The notes beneath the pieces are model-generated. The model did no database searches, was not told the origin of the DNA, and saw only the letters and a program-made list of their open reading frames with translations. Positions 53,275 through 62,902 of a DNA stretch of 64,000 nt are shown here, in pieces. Positions within the stretch are counted from its first letter, which is position 1; each line of letters starts with the position of its first letter. Origin of the DNA: G965216905 sp965216905 (GTDB lineage Bacteria; Actinomycetota; Acidimicrobiia; Spongiisociales; ZC4RG35); assembly GCA_965216905.1 (NCBI GenBank), contig OZ244213.1:930001-994000 (forward strand), read 5' to 3'. Both the position numbers and the translations under genes were made by a program.

Positions 53275-54462
53275 TCAGCCCGGAGCCGGCGGCGGCTCCT
53301 GCGAGATGGAGTCGACAGCCGCGGCCCGGGCAACGAGATGCACCAGGCCGGAACCAAGGATCAGCGCCACGGAGACGACCACCCACATAGCGTCGAAAGA
53401 GCGGAACTCGACGACCTGGCCGAGAACGATCGGCCCGACGCCGGCACCGATCAGCACCCCGGCCTGAGTGATCGCCGACGAGGCGGCGACGCTGGAGGGA
53501 TTGGCGTCGACGACGGCATACGTCATCAATCCCGGCCATCCCCATCCGGTCGCAAACGCAACCAGCACCAACCCCGCGAAGACCGGCCCACCCGGGCCGG
53601 CCAGAGCCGCGAAGACGACCGAACCGACCGACATCAGCAGTGCCATCGCCGTCCATGCGTCACCCGCCCGCCGATCGGTCGCCATGCCGAGCACCAACCG
53701 AGCCGAGATCGTGACCAAGGAGCCGGCCGTGAGGAGCAGCCCGGCCGAATCCGCAGCGAAGCCCTTGGCGATCGAAGCCGACACGAGGAACGTCCCCAGC
53801 GATGTCGCAGCCCAGGAAGCGAGCGCCGAGCCGACCCCGAGCCACACAAGCAACGACTTCGAGAGGGCCCGGGAGCCGGTCCGTCGCCCGGTGTGGACCG
53901 CACTCGGCGCGGCGCCGTCCCGAGTGAGCCACCACACCGCCGGCGCCAGCAACGATCCGGCCACGTACGCCCAACGCCATCCGTGAGCCAGCACCACGAC
54001 GGGCACCAAGACACCGGCGACCAGCGTCGAGGTCGGAATACCCGCGTGCTTGATGCCGAACATGGTCGCTCGACGTCCCACGGTCGAGACTTCGGCCAGA
54101 GCGGCGTTGGCGGCCGGATTGGCCATGCCGTAGACGGCGGCCGCCGCGACCAATAGCGCCGCCAAACGGAACGGTGAGGTGGCCAGGACCGGCGTCGCCA
54201 GTAGCAGCACTCCCGAGCCCAGTGCGTTCAGCCGTGCTGCCCGGCGCCATCCGACCCGCTGCACCCAGCGACCCAGGGGGGTCGACGTGACCCCGGCCGT
54301 CACGAAGAAGGAGGCCGTCAGGAGCCCCAGGCCGTCGGCGCCCAAACCGAACTCGGGCCCCAGGTCGAAGAAGGCGGCTCCGAGGATGAAGACGGCTTGG
54401 GTGCTCAACGTGACGATGAGCACGCTGAACAGCACACGACGGAGCGGGAAGTCTCGAACCAC
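53275..54462 (-). CDS. MFS transporter
   Basis: 395 residues and about twelve TM helices in two halves. The MFS loop motif between TM2 and TM3 reads GRWVQRVGWRRAARLN. No substrate-specific motif is recognised. Family-level assignment only. Confidence 0.8.
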   Translation of the reverse strand: MVRDFPLRRVLFSVLIVTLSTQAVFILGAAFFDLGPEFGLGADGLGLLTASFFVTAGVTSTPLGRWVQRVGWRRAARLNALGSGVLLLATPVLATSPFRLAALLVAAAAVYGMANPAANAALAEVSTVGRRATMFGIKHAGIPTSTLVAGVLVPVVVLAHGWRWAYVAGSLLAPAVWWLTRDGAAPSAVHTGRRTGSRALSKSLLVWLGVGSALASWAATSLGTFLVSASIAKGFAADSAGLLLTAGSLVTISARLVLGMATDRRAGDAWTAMALLMSVGSVVFAALAGPGGPVFAGLVLVAFATGWGWPGLMTYAVVDANPSSVAASSAITQAGVLIGAGVGPIVLGQVVEFRSFDAMWVVVSVALILGSGLVHLVARAAAVDSISQEPPPAPG

Positions 54463-54503
54463 CGCCGCAGCCTACGGACGGCCGGCCGTCGTCCTCGATC
54501 GCG

Positions 54504-55439
54504 TCAGGCGATTCGGTCGAACCACCGGATCGAGAGTCCGGCGGCGACGGCCAGCAGGAGGAGGCCCACGGCGGTCACCCAGTCACCCACCGGCCGCTCC
54601 TCGACCTCGAAGGCGATCTGTGACTCGATGTCGTCGAACACCGATGCCAGCTCTGCCTGACTCGCCGCGCGGAAGAACCGTCCTCCGGTCTGGTCTGCCA
54701 CCTGGGCGAGCGCGCCTTCGTTGACCGGGACGGGGACACGCTCGCCCTCCACCAGGATGGAGCCCGATCGGGTGCCGAATGCCACCGTGTACACCGGCAC
54801 TCCGATCTGGCCGGCGCGACTTGCACCATCGAGCTCGCTACGCCCCATGGTCGTCTCGCCGTCCGAGAGCACGACGATGGCCGCAGGAGCACCCAGCTCG
54901 GGGCTATTGGCGGTGATGGCGTCGACGGACGAGAAGATGGCCTCGCCGACCGCGGTGCCCTGCCCGAGCCCGAACCGGGTGATCCCCTCTTTGACCAGGG
55001 CATGATCCGTGGTCGGAGCGGTCACGGGAAGCGCTGTACCGGCGAACGCCACCAAGCCGATGCGGAGCGTGCTCGGGGCGAGTTCCACGAACTCGACGGC
55101 GGCGGCCTTGGCCGCTTCGATCCGGGTGGGTTCGACGTCCTCCGCCCCCATCGACAAGGAGACGTCCACCGCCACCACGATCGACGCTTCGTCGACCGGG
55201 ACCGGGACGGCCAGCAACGGCCGGGCGAACGCGACGACCAGCGCCATCATGGCCAGCAGGGCGACGGCGGCCGGTAGGTGGCGCCGCCAACCCGGTCCGG
55301 TCCCCGGACTCGTTGCCAATCCGAGCGAGCTGAAGGTGACGTCATGCCGCTCACGTCGGGCGTATCCCCCGAGATACCACGAGGCGAGCACCAGCGGAAC
55401 CACGAGGGCGAGGAGCCTGATGGGCGCTTCGAAGCTCAT
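54504..55439 (-). CDS. VWA-domain membrane protein (BatA-like)
   Basis: 311 residues. N-terminal membrane anchor region with PIRLLALVVPLVLASWYLGG, second TM (AAVALLAMMALVVAFARPL), then a von Willebrand factor A domain with intact MIDAS DxSxS (VAVDVSLSMGAED) and ATTADH/SDGETT metal-site residues, and a C-terminal TM. It overlaps the DUF58 gene by ATGA. Along with DUF58 and MoxR it forms the common MoxR operon, thought to act in protein maturation or envelope stress. Confidence 0.85.
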   Translation of the reverse strand: MSFEAPIRLLALVVPLVLASWYLGGYARRERHDVTFSSLGLATSPGTGPGWRRHLPAAVALLAMMALVVAFARPLLAVPVPVDEASIVVAVDVSLSMGAEDVEPTRIEAAKAAAVEFVELAPSTLRIGLVAFAGTALPVTAPTTDHALVKEGITRFGLGQGTAVGEAIFSSVDAITANSPELGAPAAIVVLSDGETTMGRSELDGASRAGQIGVPVYTVAFGTRSGSILVEGERVPVPVNEGALAQVADQTGGRFFRAASQAELASVFDDIESQIAFEVEERPVGDWVTAVGLLLLAVAAGLSIRWFDRIA

Positions 55440-56323
55440 CCGGTTCGCCCACTCGCCGCCAGCATCCGGCGACGCTGCAACACCGATCCCACCAGATCGC
55501 TCACCCAATCGCGGTCGGTGCGGAGACGGATCAGGTTCGCCCCGGCGCCTCGGACCAGCCCGGCGACCTCGTCCCGGCGAGCCGCCGCCCTGGCTGCGAA
55601 TCGCCGCCGATAGCCGGCATCGGAGGTGTCGACCCACGCCCGCTCGCCTGACTCGCTGTCGACGAAGCGCACGACGCCCACATCGGGGAGCTCCCACTCC
55701 CGCGCGTCGGAGACCTCGACCACCACGGTGTCGTGACGGTCGGCGACCAGCCGCAGGGACCGCCACCAGGGAGTCTCATCGAGCAGATCCGAGATCACGA
55801 CCACCAGACCCCGGCGGGAGCGCAGTCGTGCCACCCGCTCGAGCGCCCCGGCGAGATCTCCCGGGCCGCCCACTGCAGCATCGACCGCCGACAGGATCCG
55901 ATAGACGTGGGCCCGGCCCGCATCGGGAGGAATGGCTCGGGGAGTCGGCCCGGCGAGGACCGCACCGACTCGGTCCCCGGCTCGGTCGGTGAGGAATCCA
56001 AAGACGGCGGCGGCCCCCAACGCCGGTTCCAGCTTGCTGGTCCCGAGCGTGCCGAATGTCATCGATGCCGAGGTGTCGACGACCAAGGTGGTGTGCAGTT
56101 CCCGGTCGGCGGTGGTGTCGCGAACGTGGGGTGTCCGGGTTCGGGCCGTCACGTTCCAGTCGATCCGTCGGACATCGTCGCCGGGGATGTAGGGGCGGGC
56201 ATCGCCGACCTCACCTCCCGGACCCGGAAGCAGACCTCGATGATCACCTTGCAGCACGCCTTCGACTCGACCGATGACGGTGAGCTCCAGGGTGCGGATC
56301 CGCGCCAGGAGCCGGCGGTCCAT
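55436..56323 (-). CDS. DUF58 domain protein
   Basis: 295 residues. The DUF58 core DVRRIDWNVTARTRTPHVR lies near 50-70 and a VWA-like segment (TTLVVDTSASMTFG, LVVVISDLLDE) follows. It is the standard middle gene between a MoxR ATPase and VWA proteins. Function in metal or protein maturation is inferred from such operons. ATGA overlap with the VWA gene. Confidence 0.85.
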   Translation of the reverse strand: MDRRLLARIRTLELTVIGRVEGVLQGDHRGLLPGPGGEVGDARPYIPGDDVRRIDWNVTARTRTPHVRDTTADRELHTTLVVDTSASMTFGTLGTSKLEPALGAAAVFGFLTDRAGDRVGAVLAGPTPRAIPPDAGRAHVYRILSAVDAAVGGPGDLAGALERVARLRSRRGLVVVISDLLDETPWWRSLRLVADRHDTVVVEVSDAREWELPDVGVVRFVDSESGERAWVDTSDAGYRRRFAARAAARRDEVAGLVRGAGANLIRLRTDRDWVSDLVGSVLQRRRMLAASGRTG

Positions 56324-56366
56324 CAGGCGACCACCTTCTCTGCGCCGGCCGGGAACCTCGCTCGAC

Positions 56367-57341
56367 TCACTGGGGTACTCCGCTCGGATGCCGGGACAAC
56401 AACTCGACGAGCACGTCGTCCAGCCCCACTCCGTCGGCGACTGCGTCGAAGGAGAGGATGAGCCGGTGATTCAGCACGTCATAGGCAACGTCGTAGATGT
56501 CCTGAGCGGTCACCACCCCGCGCCCGCGGAGCAACGCCATCGCCCTCCCACAGCGCACGAGTGCGATCGACGCTCGCGGGCTTCCCCCGAATGAGATCAG
56601 CCCGTCCAGGTCTGGAAACCCGTACTCGGCCGGACTCCGCGTCGCCTGGACGAGCGTCAGCGCGTACTCGACGGTCTCGTTCGGAACGACCACCCTCGTG
56701 GCCATCAGTTGTAGCTCGAGGACGGTCTCGGGGTCGAGGACGGTTCCGGCGGCGTCCGATCCGAGATCCATCCGCCGGATGATCTCCCGCTCTTCCTCGA
56801 TGCTCGGGTAGTCCACTGGAACTCGCATCAGGAACCGATCCCGCTGCGCCTCGGGCAACGGATACACGCCTTCGGACTCGATGGGGTTCTGCGTCGCCAT
56901 GACGAGGAATGGCTTCGGCGCCGGGAACGTCTTGTCGGCGATGGTGACCTGACGTTCCGCCATGACCTCGAGCATGGCCGACTGCACCTTGGCCGGCGCG
57001 CGGTTGATCTCGTCGGCCAGCACGAAGTTCGCCAGAACCGGCCCCGGCTCCACATCGAAACGCTCACTCGATGAGCGATAGACCCGGGTCCCGACGATGT
57101 CGGATGGCAACAGGTCGGGGGTGAACTGAATCCGGGAAAAGGAGCCACCCATGACGTGGGCGAGCGTCGCCAGCGTGAGCGTCTTCCCGAGACCCGGCAC
57201 GCCTTCCAAGAGACAGTGTCCGTCGGCGACGAGGGCGACGAGGATCCGATCGAGCATTCGCTCCTGGCCGACCACCACTCGGTGCAATTCCTGGCGAGCG
57301 TTCCCGATGACGAGGGCCGCCTCCTCCACAGCCGTGATCAT
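56367..57341 (-). CDS. MoxR-family AAA ATPase
   Basis: 324 residues. Walker A LLEGVPGLGKTLT, Walker B VLADEINRAPAK, and sensor motif ATQNPIESEG with YPLPEAQRDRFLMRV as arginine-finger region. MoxR ATPases act as chaperones for metal-cofactor or complex assembly. Operon with DUF58 and VWA downstream (43-base gap) and with the TM protein upstream (ATGA overlap). Confidence 0.9.
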   Translation of the reverse strand: MITAVEEAALVIGNARQELHRVVVGQERMLDRILVALVADGHCLLEGVPGLGKTLTLATLAHVMGGSFSRIQFTPDLLPSDIVGTRVYRSSSERFDVEPGPVLANFVLADEINRAPAKVQSAMLEVMAERQVTIADKTFPAPKPFLVMATQNPIESEGVYPLPEAQRDRFLMRVPVDYPSIEEEREIIRRMDLGSDAAGTVLDPETVLELQLMATRVVVPNETVEYALTLVQATRSPAEYGFPDLDGLISFGGSPRASIALVRCGRAMALLRGRGVVTAQDIYDVAYDVLNHRLILSFDAVADGVGLDDVLVELLSRHPSGVPQ

Positions 57342-58063
57342 CTGAACTCCAATCGCTCGGCAACATCGAGGATCTGTTCCTGGGCCACGTCGCCGGTGGC
57401 GGTGATCTCCATCAGAATGAGTGGGTCCTCCTGCCAAACGAGGGTGGAGGCGTCGACCCAGACGCCGGTGGCGTCGCGTACGGTCACCGAATCACCTCCG
57501 GGCAGCCTGGCGCTCGGCGCCAGGGAGCCCGTGATCACGATTTCGCCGGTGGAGGACTCGATGACCACGCGTTGTTCCACTCCGCCCGGGCCGACCCCGA
57601 GACCCGCCTCGGTCTGGGTGAAGCCGTCCGGCAGAGATGGCAGCGTGAACAGCACGTCCTCGCCGAGCCCGGGCAGGTCCGGGCCGGGATCGTCGGGAAG
57701 TGAAGGAGGAGCGAGGCTCCCGTCGGGCGTGGTGGAGTCGGGCGGCAGCGGTGGGACGATCTCCTCCGGCAACGTCTCGGTGGGGGCGGCCGGTACTTCT
57801 TCCTCGGGCTGGTCGGCGGCCGCCGGCGCCGACTCCGCGGCGGCCGGCTCGGAACCGAGCTGGGCGCCGACCACGAACCCGAGCGCGGTCACGACCAATC
57901 CACCTGCCAGCCATGGCCACAGCTTTCGCCGGCGTTCCTCGGGCGCTCCGGGTCGGGTCTCTGCCGGTTCGTGCCAGACGGGAATGGGTGCGGCGACACT
58001 CGGAGGCGATGGCGGCAGATCGCGCCACGTGCGACCGGTGCGGATGCGCGGGAGTCCAGCCAT
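57338..58063 (-). CDS. Single-pass membrane protein of the MoxR operon
   Basis: 241 residues: proline-rich start, TM at about 50-72 (LWPWLAGGLVVTALGFVVGAQ), an Ala/Glu/Pro-rich linker (about 75-125), and a C-terminal extracytoplasmic domain (about 135-241: LFTLPSLPDGFTQTEAGLGVG, VVIESSTGEIVITGSLAPSARLPGGD). No family recognised. ATGA overlap with the MoxR gene makes it part of the operon, where it might be the exported partner of the VWA protein. Confidence 0.65.
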   Translation of the reverse strand: MAGLPRIRTGRTWRDLPPSPPSVAAPIPVWHEPAETRPGAPEERRRKLWPWLAGGLVVTALGFVVGAQLGSEPAAAESAPAAADQPEEEVPAAPTETLPEEIVPPLPPDSTTPDGSLAPPSLPDDPGPDLPGLGEDVLFTLPSLPDGFTQTEAGLGVGPGGVEQRVVIESSTGEIVITGSLAPSARLPGGDSVTVRDATGVWVDASTLVWQEDPLILMEITATGDVAQEQILDVAERLEFR

Positions 58064-58177
58064 GGGGACGAACGATAGGAGCGCTCCGGTAAAACCGTTT
58101 TCAAGCCTTCCCGGGAAGATGCGCTGATGCATCGTCCGTCCGGTGATCGTCCTGGTTCGAAGTGGCCGTCCGCCCGG

Positions 58178-58209
58178 TCGTCCGATCGTCCGATCGTCCG
58201 ATCGTGGGA
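58178..58209. repeat. 8-bp tandem repeat TCGTCCGA
   Basis: Three exact copies (58178-58201) and one degenerate copy (58202-58209) in the 167-base gap upstream of the MoxR-operon first gene and downstream of the transglycosylase-like gene. Each unit overlaps GATC-like dyads (CGATCG). No promoter function is shown. Confidence 0.7.
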
Positions 58210-58230
58210 CGAAACCCGACCCCGTGGCGG

Positions 58231-59475
58231 TCAGGCGTCCAGGAGGGTGGAGGCCGGCCAGGCTCGGCCGGTGATGGGACATCCCTGCCAGGCCGGGACC
58301 CGATACGTCCAGGGATCGACCGCCCACTCCGGCAGTTCGGCACCGCGGCGCCCTCCGTAGTCGGGGTCGGTGGACCGGAACCTCGGCAGGACCGGGACCT
58401 TGACCTGGTCGTTCACCTCGTCGTTGTAGTCGGTGTTGACGACCGCCCACGGGCCCCATCCGGCCCACCTGCCTCCGCGACGGCTGGCCCGAACGAAGTA
58501 GGTGGCTGCTGCGTAGGCGTTGTCGACCGGATCGAACTTGGAGGCACCTCGGAACCCGTACGTGCGCATCTCCCGCGAGCCCATCTGGAACAGCCCCCCG
58601 TAGCCCCAGGCGTTGTTCCCCTCGAGGGCGAAACGCTGATATCCGACGCTCTCGCAGTAGGACACGACCGCCGCCTCCGCCGCCACCTGTTCGGCCAGAT
58701 GCTCGAACTCCCAGCGTCCTCCTCCCGTCCAACTCGGCTGCTCGGTGTTCATTCCGGCGACAGCTGCCACGCAGGCGAAGACCGTATGCGTCATCTGGGC
58801 GATGAGGTTGCGGTCGTACGCACCGGCGTCGTCGACGAGGGGAAGCTCGGCGGCCCGATCGTGACAGGCGAACGGATCGTTCGGTACCGCCTCGACCACC
58901 AGGGCACGATCCAATGCTCGCGAGGCCTCGAGCAGGGACGGCAGCTCGAGAACCGACACGTCGTCGTCCTCCGCCGACTCGTCGCGGACGGCCGGAGCGA
59001 TGCCCCGGCCGGGTGGATCGGTGGTCATCGACCCGACCTCGACCGGCTTGGCCAGCACCACCGGCGGGTTGACGCTCACCGGGACCGAATCGGCCGGCAA
59101 CCTGGCGATCGACGTCGTCGGAACGGTCCCGACCACCACTCCGGCGGTGGTTCGGGAAGCCAACGCCGCGGCCTCGGAGTCGACCGCGCCCAGCACCAGC
59201 GGCAGGTACTCCGGCGAAATCGGTTGCGATGGCGGAACCACCTCACCGAGCGTCGGAGCCGGAGCGGAGGTGCTGGAGCCGGCGATCTGTGACGCGGTGA
59301 GGTCACCCATGTGTGGGGAGTTGGCACCGGTCGGCACCACCACCTGCGTCACGAGCGCCACGAGCAGGGTGCTCGTGGCCAATCCGAAGGCGCGGTGGAG
59401 GGCCATCCGGCGACGGCGGAGGTGACGGCCGGCGGAGCGGCGGGGCGGGAGCGGGGTCCAATCTGGTGCGTGCAT
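58231..59475 (-). CDS. Secreted/anchored lytic transglycosylase-like protein
   Basis: 414 residues. Basic N-terminus then TM/signal (LATSTLLVALVTQVVVPTGA), a low-complexity region (about 55-190), a helical portion and a C-terminal SLT-like domain (about 260-370: EAAVVSYCESVGYQRFALEGNNAWGYGGLFQMGSREM, AYAAATYFVRASRRGGRWAGWGPWAVV). The Glu in CESVGY is a candidate catalytic acid and GLFQ is conserved in SLT folds. Divergent in detail from classical Slt70. Wall-turnover role inferred. Confidence 0.7.
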   Translation of the reverse strand: MHAPDWTPLPPRRSAGRHLRRRRMALHRAFGLATSTLLVALVTQVVVPTGANSPHMGDLTASQIAGSSTSAPAPTLGEVVPPSQPISPEYLPLVLGAVDSEAAALASRTTAGVVVGTVPTTSIARLPADSVPVSVNPPVVLAKPVEVGSMTTDPPGRGIAPAVRDESAEDDDVSVLELPSLLEASRALDRALVVEAVPNDPFACHDRAAELPLVDDAGAYDRNLIAQMTHTVFACVAAVAGMNTEQPSWTGGGRWEFEHLAEQVAAEAAVVSYCESVGYQRFALEGNNAWGYGGLFQMGSREMRTYGFRGASKFDPVDNAYAAATYFVRASRRGGRWAGWGPWAVVNTDYNDEVNDQVKVPVLPRFRSTDPDYGGRRGAELPEWAVDPWTYRVPAWQGCPITGRAWPASTLLDA

Positions 59476-59586
59476 GCCGGGAGGGAGGGGTGGGGTTCAC
59501 CTGTGGCATCGGCCCCAGCCGCGTTTTTCTGTAATCGGTCCGACGCACCACCTGACCGGGTCCGTCGTCTCCGGGTCTGTGGTGCC

Positions 59587-61788
59587 CTATCCGGAGGGAC
59601 GAGCGCCGAGCGTGACCGCAACCGCCTCGGTGCTCATCGCCGGCCGTCCGCTTCCATCGCTCACGGTAACCGAGATCGTCACCTCGGAACCGTCGGGGAG
59701 TGCGCCGTTGTTCCAGTAGAGGCGATACGGCGGAGCATCGTCGACGCCAAGGACCACCGGCTCGCCACCTTCCAGCGCCATCGCGAACGTCACCTCGGCG
59801 TAGCGGTGGTCGCCGAGCTCGGCCTCGATGCGGTACCGACTGGTGGGGATCTCCGAGCCCGACTCCGGTCGCACGATGGAGACGGGGATCGGTCGGCCTT
59901 CGGCCGGCAACGGCTCGTCGGCGACGAGCACCAGCGACGCCCGGGACGGGACCTCGAGCGCCAGTATCCCCGCACCGTCGGCGGCACCCTCGACCTCCCC
60001 GACGATGGGGGTGAAGGCGGTGTCGGTGGAAGAGGTCGGGACCTCGACCGATACCGGCGACCCACCTCGGTTGACCACCACCACGTACTCACGGCGCTCG
60101 GTTCGCTCGATCCGTGAGAAGGCGAAGACGGCTCCATCCGCCACGCGGGTCACCTGCGCCCCGGAGACGAGCGTGGGATGGGCATCCCGCAGGTCGTTCA
60201 ACCCGGACACGTGGACGAAGAGCGGGTGGTCGGGGTCGAAGTTGTCGTCACCCGGAGTCAGCTCGGAGCCGATGGTCGGCTGGGAGCGGTACTCGCCGGA
60301 CGTCGCCGGGAACATCGGCTGCCGCGCCGACTTGTCACCGCCCGGTCCCACGAAGCCCTGTTCGTCGCCGAAGTAGACCACCGGCGTCCCGCGGGTGAGG
60401 AACAGCATGTCGAATCCGAGCTTCATCAGGTCGAGCTGTTCCTCATCGGATGCGCCGGCCGTTCCCTGGTCGATGAAACTGCCCATGCGTCCGATGTCGT
60501 GATTGCCGAAGAAGGACACCGACATCGATGCGTTGGAGTCGACGTCGGTGTACCAATCGTCGTCGTCGAAGGCCTGGCCGACAACGTCGGCGGACGCACC
60601 GCCGCCCACGAACTGGACGAGGGCGTCGTTGACGCGGAAGTCGAGGAGAGCGGGGAATCCGAGGTCTGTCGTGTACCGGGAGTTGAAGATCGGGTCCGGC
60701 GAGAAGACCTCTCCGAAGATCAGAAAGTCGGGGCGACCGGCCGCCGTGGCGGAGTCGGTGATGGCCGGGAGGAACTCGAGCCAGAACTCGTCGTTGACGT
60801 GCTTCACGGTGTCGACTCGTACGCCGTCGATGGGGTAGCGACCGATCACATCGGAGTAGAGCTCGATCATCCCGTCGACCACCTCCGGCCGCTCGGTGAA
60901 GAGGTCGTCGAGACCGAAGAAGTCCCCGTAGGTGGAGCTCTCGCCGTCGAAGGTCGAGTTGCCACGGTTGTGGTACATCGTCACGTCGTCGAGCCAGTCG
61001 GGGTACTTGATCTGGGAGTCCGCCTCGGACCCGAATACGGGCACATAGGGAAACGACACCGAAGGATCGAGGTCGGGAAAAGCCTCCGATCCGGCCACCG
61101 CCCCGTCATCGAACTCTTCACCGCCGGCCTCCCGATAAGGCGCGGCCGTCTTGGAGCGGTAGGCCGACTCACCACCCTGGTACCCGATCACGTCTCCCGT
61201 GTGGTTGACCACGATGTCGAAGATCACCTTCAAGCCGGCGCCGTGAGCCGCCTCGATGAAGGCCTGCATCTCCTCGTCGCTCCCGAGATGGGGGTCGATG
61301 CGCGACCAGTCGATCTGCCAGTACCCGTGATAGCCCGCCGACGAGTTCTCGATCGACCCGCCTCCCTGGACCGGGCGATTGACGAAGGGTGGCGTTATCC
61401 AGATCGCCTTCATTCCCAGCTCGGCGATGTAATCGATGCGTTGCATGAGTCCGACCAGATCGCCGCCCTGATAGAAGCCTGTGTCGTCGGGCAGGTATCC
61501 ATGCTCCAAGGGACCGCCATCGATGCCCCCGGTGTCATTGCTCGGATCCCCGTTCTCGAAGCGGTCGGTCATCACGAAGTAGATCGAACCGACACTGGCC
61601 GGATGGCGGACCGGCACGGCCGCCAACGCGGTCGCCGGAGCGGAGAGCACGGTCGAGGTGCTCTCGACCAGGGCTGCATCCGCGGTCGCCGGCGGGAGTG
61701 GCGCGGGAGATGGCCCCGACTCACCGGCCCCCGTGCACGACGCAAGGAGCAGCGCGCAGGCGAGTGTCCGTGTGATCCGACGGGTCAC
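59587..61788 (-). CDS. Extracellular alpha-amylase-family glycoside hydrolase, lipoprotein
   Basis: 733 residues. Lipoprotein signal ending ALLLASC (Cys18). GH13 catalytic core (about 65-490): MKAIWITPPFVNRP, DIVVNHTGDVIG, IDGVRVDTVKHV (nucleophile Asp), FLIFGEVFSPDP (acid Glu) and SVSFFGNHDIGR (third Asp). A C-terminal beta domain (about 495-600) and a bacterial Ig-like domain (about 620-733) end the protein. It should break down starch-like glucans outside the cell. Co-transcribed with the LacI gene, with which it overlaps by ATGA. Confidence 0.9.
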   Translation of the reverse strand: MTRRITRTLACALLLASCTGAGESGPSPAPLPPATADAALVESTSTVLSAPATALAAVPVRHPASVGSIYFVMTDRFENGDPSNDTGGIDGGPLEHGYLPDDTGFYQGGDLVGLMQRIDYIAELGMKAIWITPPFVNRPVQGGGSIENSSAGYHGYWQIDWSRIDPHLGSDEEMQAFIEAAHGAGLKVIFDIVVNHTGDVIGYQGGESAYRSKTAAPYREAGGEEFDDGAVAGSEAFPDLDPSVSFPYVPVFGSEADSQIKYPDWLDDVTMYHNRGNSTFDGESSTYGDFFGLDDLFTERPEVVDGMIELYSDVIGRYPIDGVRVDTVKHVNDEFWLEFLPAITDSATAAGRPDFLIFGEVFSPDPIFNSRYTTDLGFPALLDFRVNDALVQFVGGGASADVVGQAFDDDDWYTDVDSNASMSVSFFGNHDIGRMGSFIDQGTAGASDEEQLDLMKLGFDMLFLTRGTPVVYFGDEQGFVGPGGDKSARQPMFPATSGEYRSQPTIGSELTPGDDNFDPDHPLFVHVSGLNDLRDAHPTLVSGAQVTRVADGAVFAFSRIERTERREYVVVVNRGGSPVSVEVPTSSTDTAFTPIVGEVEGAADGAGILALEVPSRASLVLVADEPLPAEGRPIPVSIVRPESGSEIPTSRYRIEAELGDHRYAEVTFAMALEGGEPVVLGVDDAPPYRLYWNNGALPDGSEVTISVTVSDGSGRPAMSTEAVAVTLGARPSG

Positions 61789-62786
61789 GTCGAGGGGACC
61801 GGTCCTGTCGAACCTCCGGTGACCAGGTCGGGAATGAACATGTGGACGTGACCACCGTTGGAGACCGGCGACTCGATGAGCGTCGCCACCGTCGCCGCCA
61901 TCTGCCCGATCGGTTGCCGGACGGTGGTGAGCGGAGGGTCGGTGAACTGGGTCATGCGAGTCCCGTCGAAGCCGGTCACCGAGATGTCCTCGGGAACTCG
62001 GAGCCCCCAGCTCCGAGCACCGGCGATGGCCCCGATCGCCATCAGATCGGACCCGCAGACGATCCCCGTGGCTCCCGACTCGAGGAGCTTCGCCACACCC
62101 GCCCGGCCGCCTTCGAGCGTGAAGAGCGTCTCGGATTCGAGACCCTCGCCGGTGGGAAGCTCTGCTTCCCGCATCGCTGCTCGATACCCCTCGACCAGTT
62201 CGATCGCAGACGAGTAGCGAATCGGGCCGGTCAGCACCCCGATGCGCCGATGACCCAGACCGATCAGATGCCGCGTCACCATCATCGCCCCCGACCGCAT
62301 GTCGACGGAGACGGCCGGGATCGGCACCCGACCGGTTAGCCCGTTGACGAGCACCACCGGTGTCCCCGAGTCCTGAAGGTCGACATACGGGCCGTAGCCC
62401 AGCGTCGGATCGGCGTACCGGCCGTTGATCACGATCACCCCGGCCGCGTTCCAGTCGGTGAAGCGGTCGATGTATTCCAGTTCGTTGATGGTCTCCGACG
62501 TCGAGGGACAGACCATCGACATGATGCCCCGCCCCGCCAGCCGGGCCTCGATCGTCTGGGCGAGCATCGGAAAGATGGGATTGTCCAATTCCGGCGTGAT
62601 GATGCCCACGACGGCCGAACGGGCCATGATCGGCTGCGGCTCGTATCCCATCTCGGCGACCGCCGCCAGCACCCGATCGCGCGTCTCGCCGGCAACGCCC
62701 GGCTTGGCATTCAACACTCGGCTCACGGTCGCCACGCTCACACCGGTGCGTCGAGACACGTCACGCAGTTTCGGTCGGGACGTCAT
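61785..62786 (-). CDS. LacI-family transcription regulator
   Basis: 333 residues. N-terminal helix-turn-helix (LRDVSRRTGVSVATVSRVLN) with hinge helix (GYEPQPIMARS) and a periplasmic-binding-like effector domain (VVGIITPELDNPIFP, GIVCGSDLMAIGAIAGARSWG, SVTGFDGTRM). It stands before the amylase gene and divergent from the malE-like gene, so it probably represses both until a maltodextrin or similar effector binds. Promoter -35/-10 and dyads lie at 62795-62857. Confidence 0.9.
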   Translation of the reverse strand: MTSRPKLRDVSRRTGVSVATVSRVLNAKPGVAGETRDRVLAAVAEMGYEPQPIMARSAVVGIITPELDNPIFPMLAQTIEARLAGRGIMSMVCPSTSETINELEYIDRFTDWNAAGVIVINGRYADPTLGYGPYVDLQDSGTPVVLVNGLTGRVPIPAVSVDMRSGAMMVTRHLIGLGHRRIGVLTGPIRYSSAIELVEGYRAAMREAELPTGEGLESETLFTLEGGRAGVAKLLESGATGIVCGSDLMAIGAIAGARSWGLRVPEDISVTGFDGTRMTQFTDPPLTTVRQPIGQMAATVATLIESPVSNGGHVHMFIPDLVTGGSTGPVPST

Positions 62787-62794
62787 GAACGAAG

Positions 62795-62822
62795 GGTATC
62801 ACTCGATTTCGGAAGTTCTCAA
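62795..62822 (-). promoter_or_regulatory. Candidate lacI-amylase promoter, possibly leaderless
   Basis: On the minus strand TTGAGA (62822-62817), 16 bases, GATACC (62800-62795). The -35 fits well, the -10 poorly. With the ATG at 62786 the transcript would begin at or next to the start codon, i.e. leaderless, which is common in actinobacteria. Confidence 0.35.
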
Positions 62823-62857
62823 GAGAGTTGCAGAAAAGATTCCAGCGATTTCCGAAA
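62807..62857. promoter_or_regulatory. Candidate LacI-family operator pair
   Basis: TTTCGGAA at 62807-62814 and TTTCCGAAA at 62849-62857 are inverted copies of one another, about 42 bases apart centre to centre, inside the unusually AT-rich divergent region. One copy overlaps the lacI promoter spacer; the other is upstream of the malE-like promoter. TTGCAGA-like phrases recur at 62828, 62860 and 62874. Binding by the adjacent LacI protein is inferred. Confidence 0.4.
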
Positions 62858-62873
62858 AAGTTGCGAGAATCAT

Positions 62874-62902
62874 TTGCAGACTGACGGATGGGATGCTCTA
62901 AT
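62874..62902 (+). promoter_or_regulatory. Candidate housekeeping promoter of the malE-like gene
   Basis: TTGCAG (62874-62879), exactly 17 bases, TCTAAT (62897-62902). Both hexamers match the sigma-70 consensus well (TTGACA/TATAAT). The 5' UTR would be about 45 bases and includes AAGGAG just before the GTG at 62953. Confidence 0.55.

Noticed and set aside
58178..58209. Iteron or origin-like repeats
   Set aside because: Only three exact 8-bp units, no DnaA boxes or replication genes nearby; treated as a short tandem repeat.
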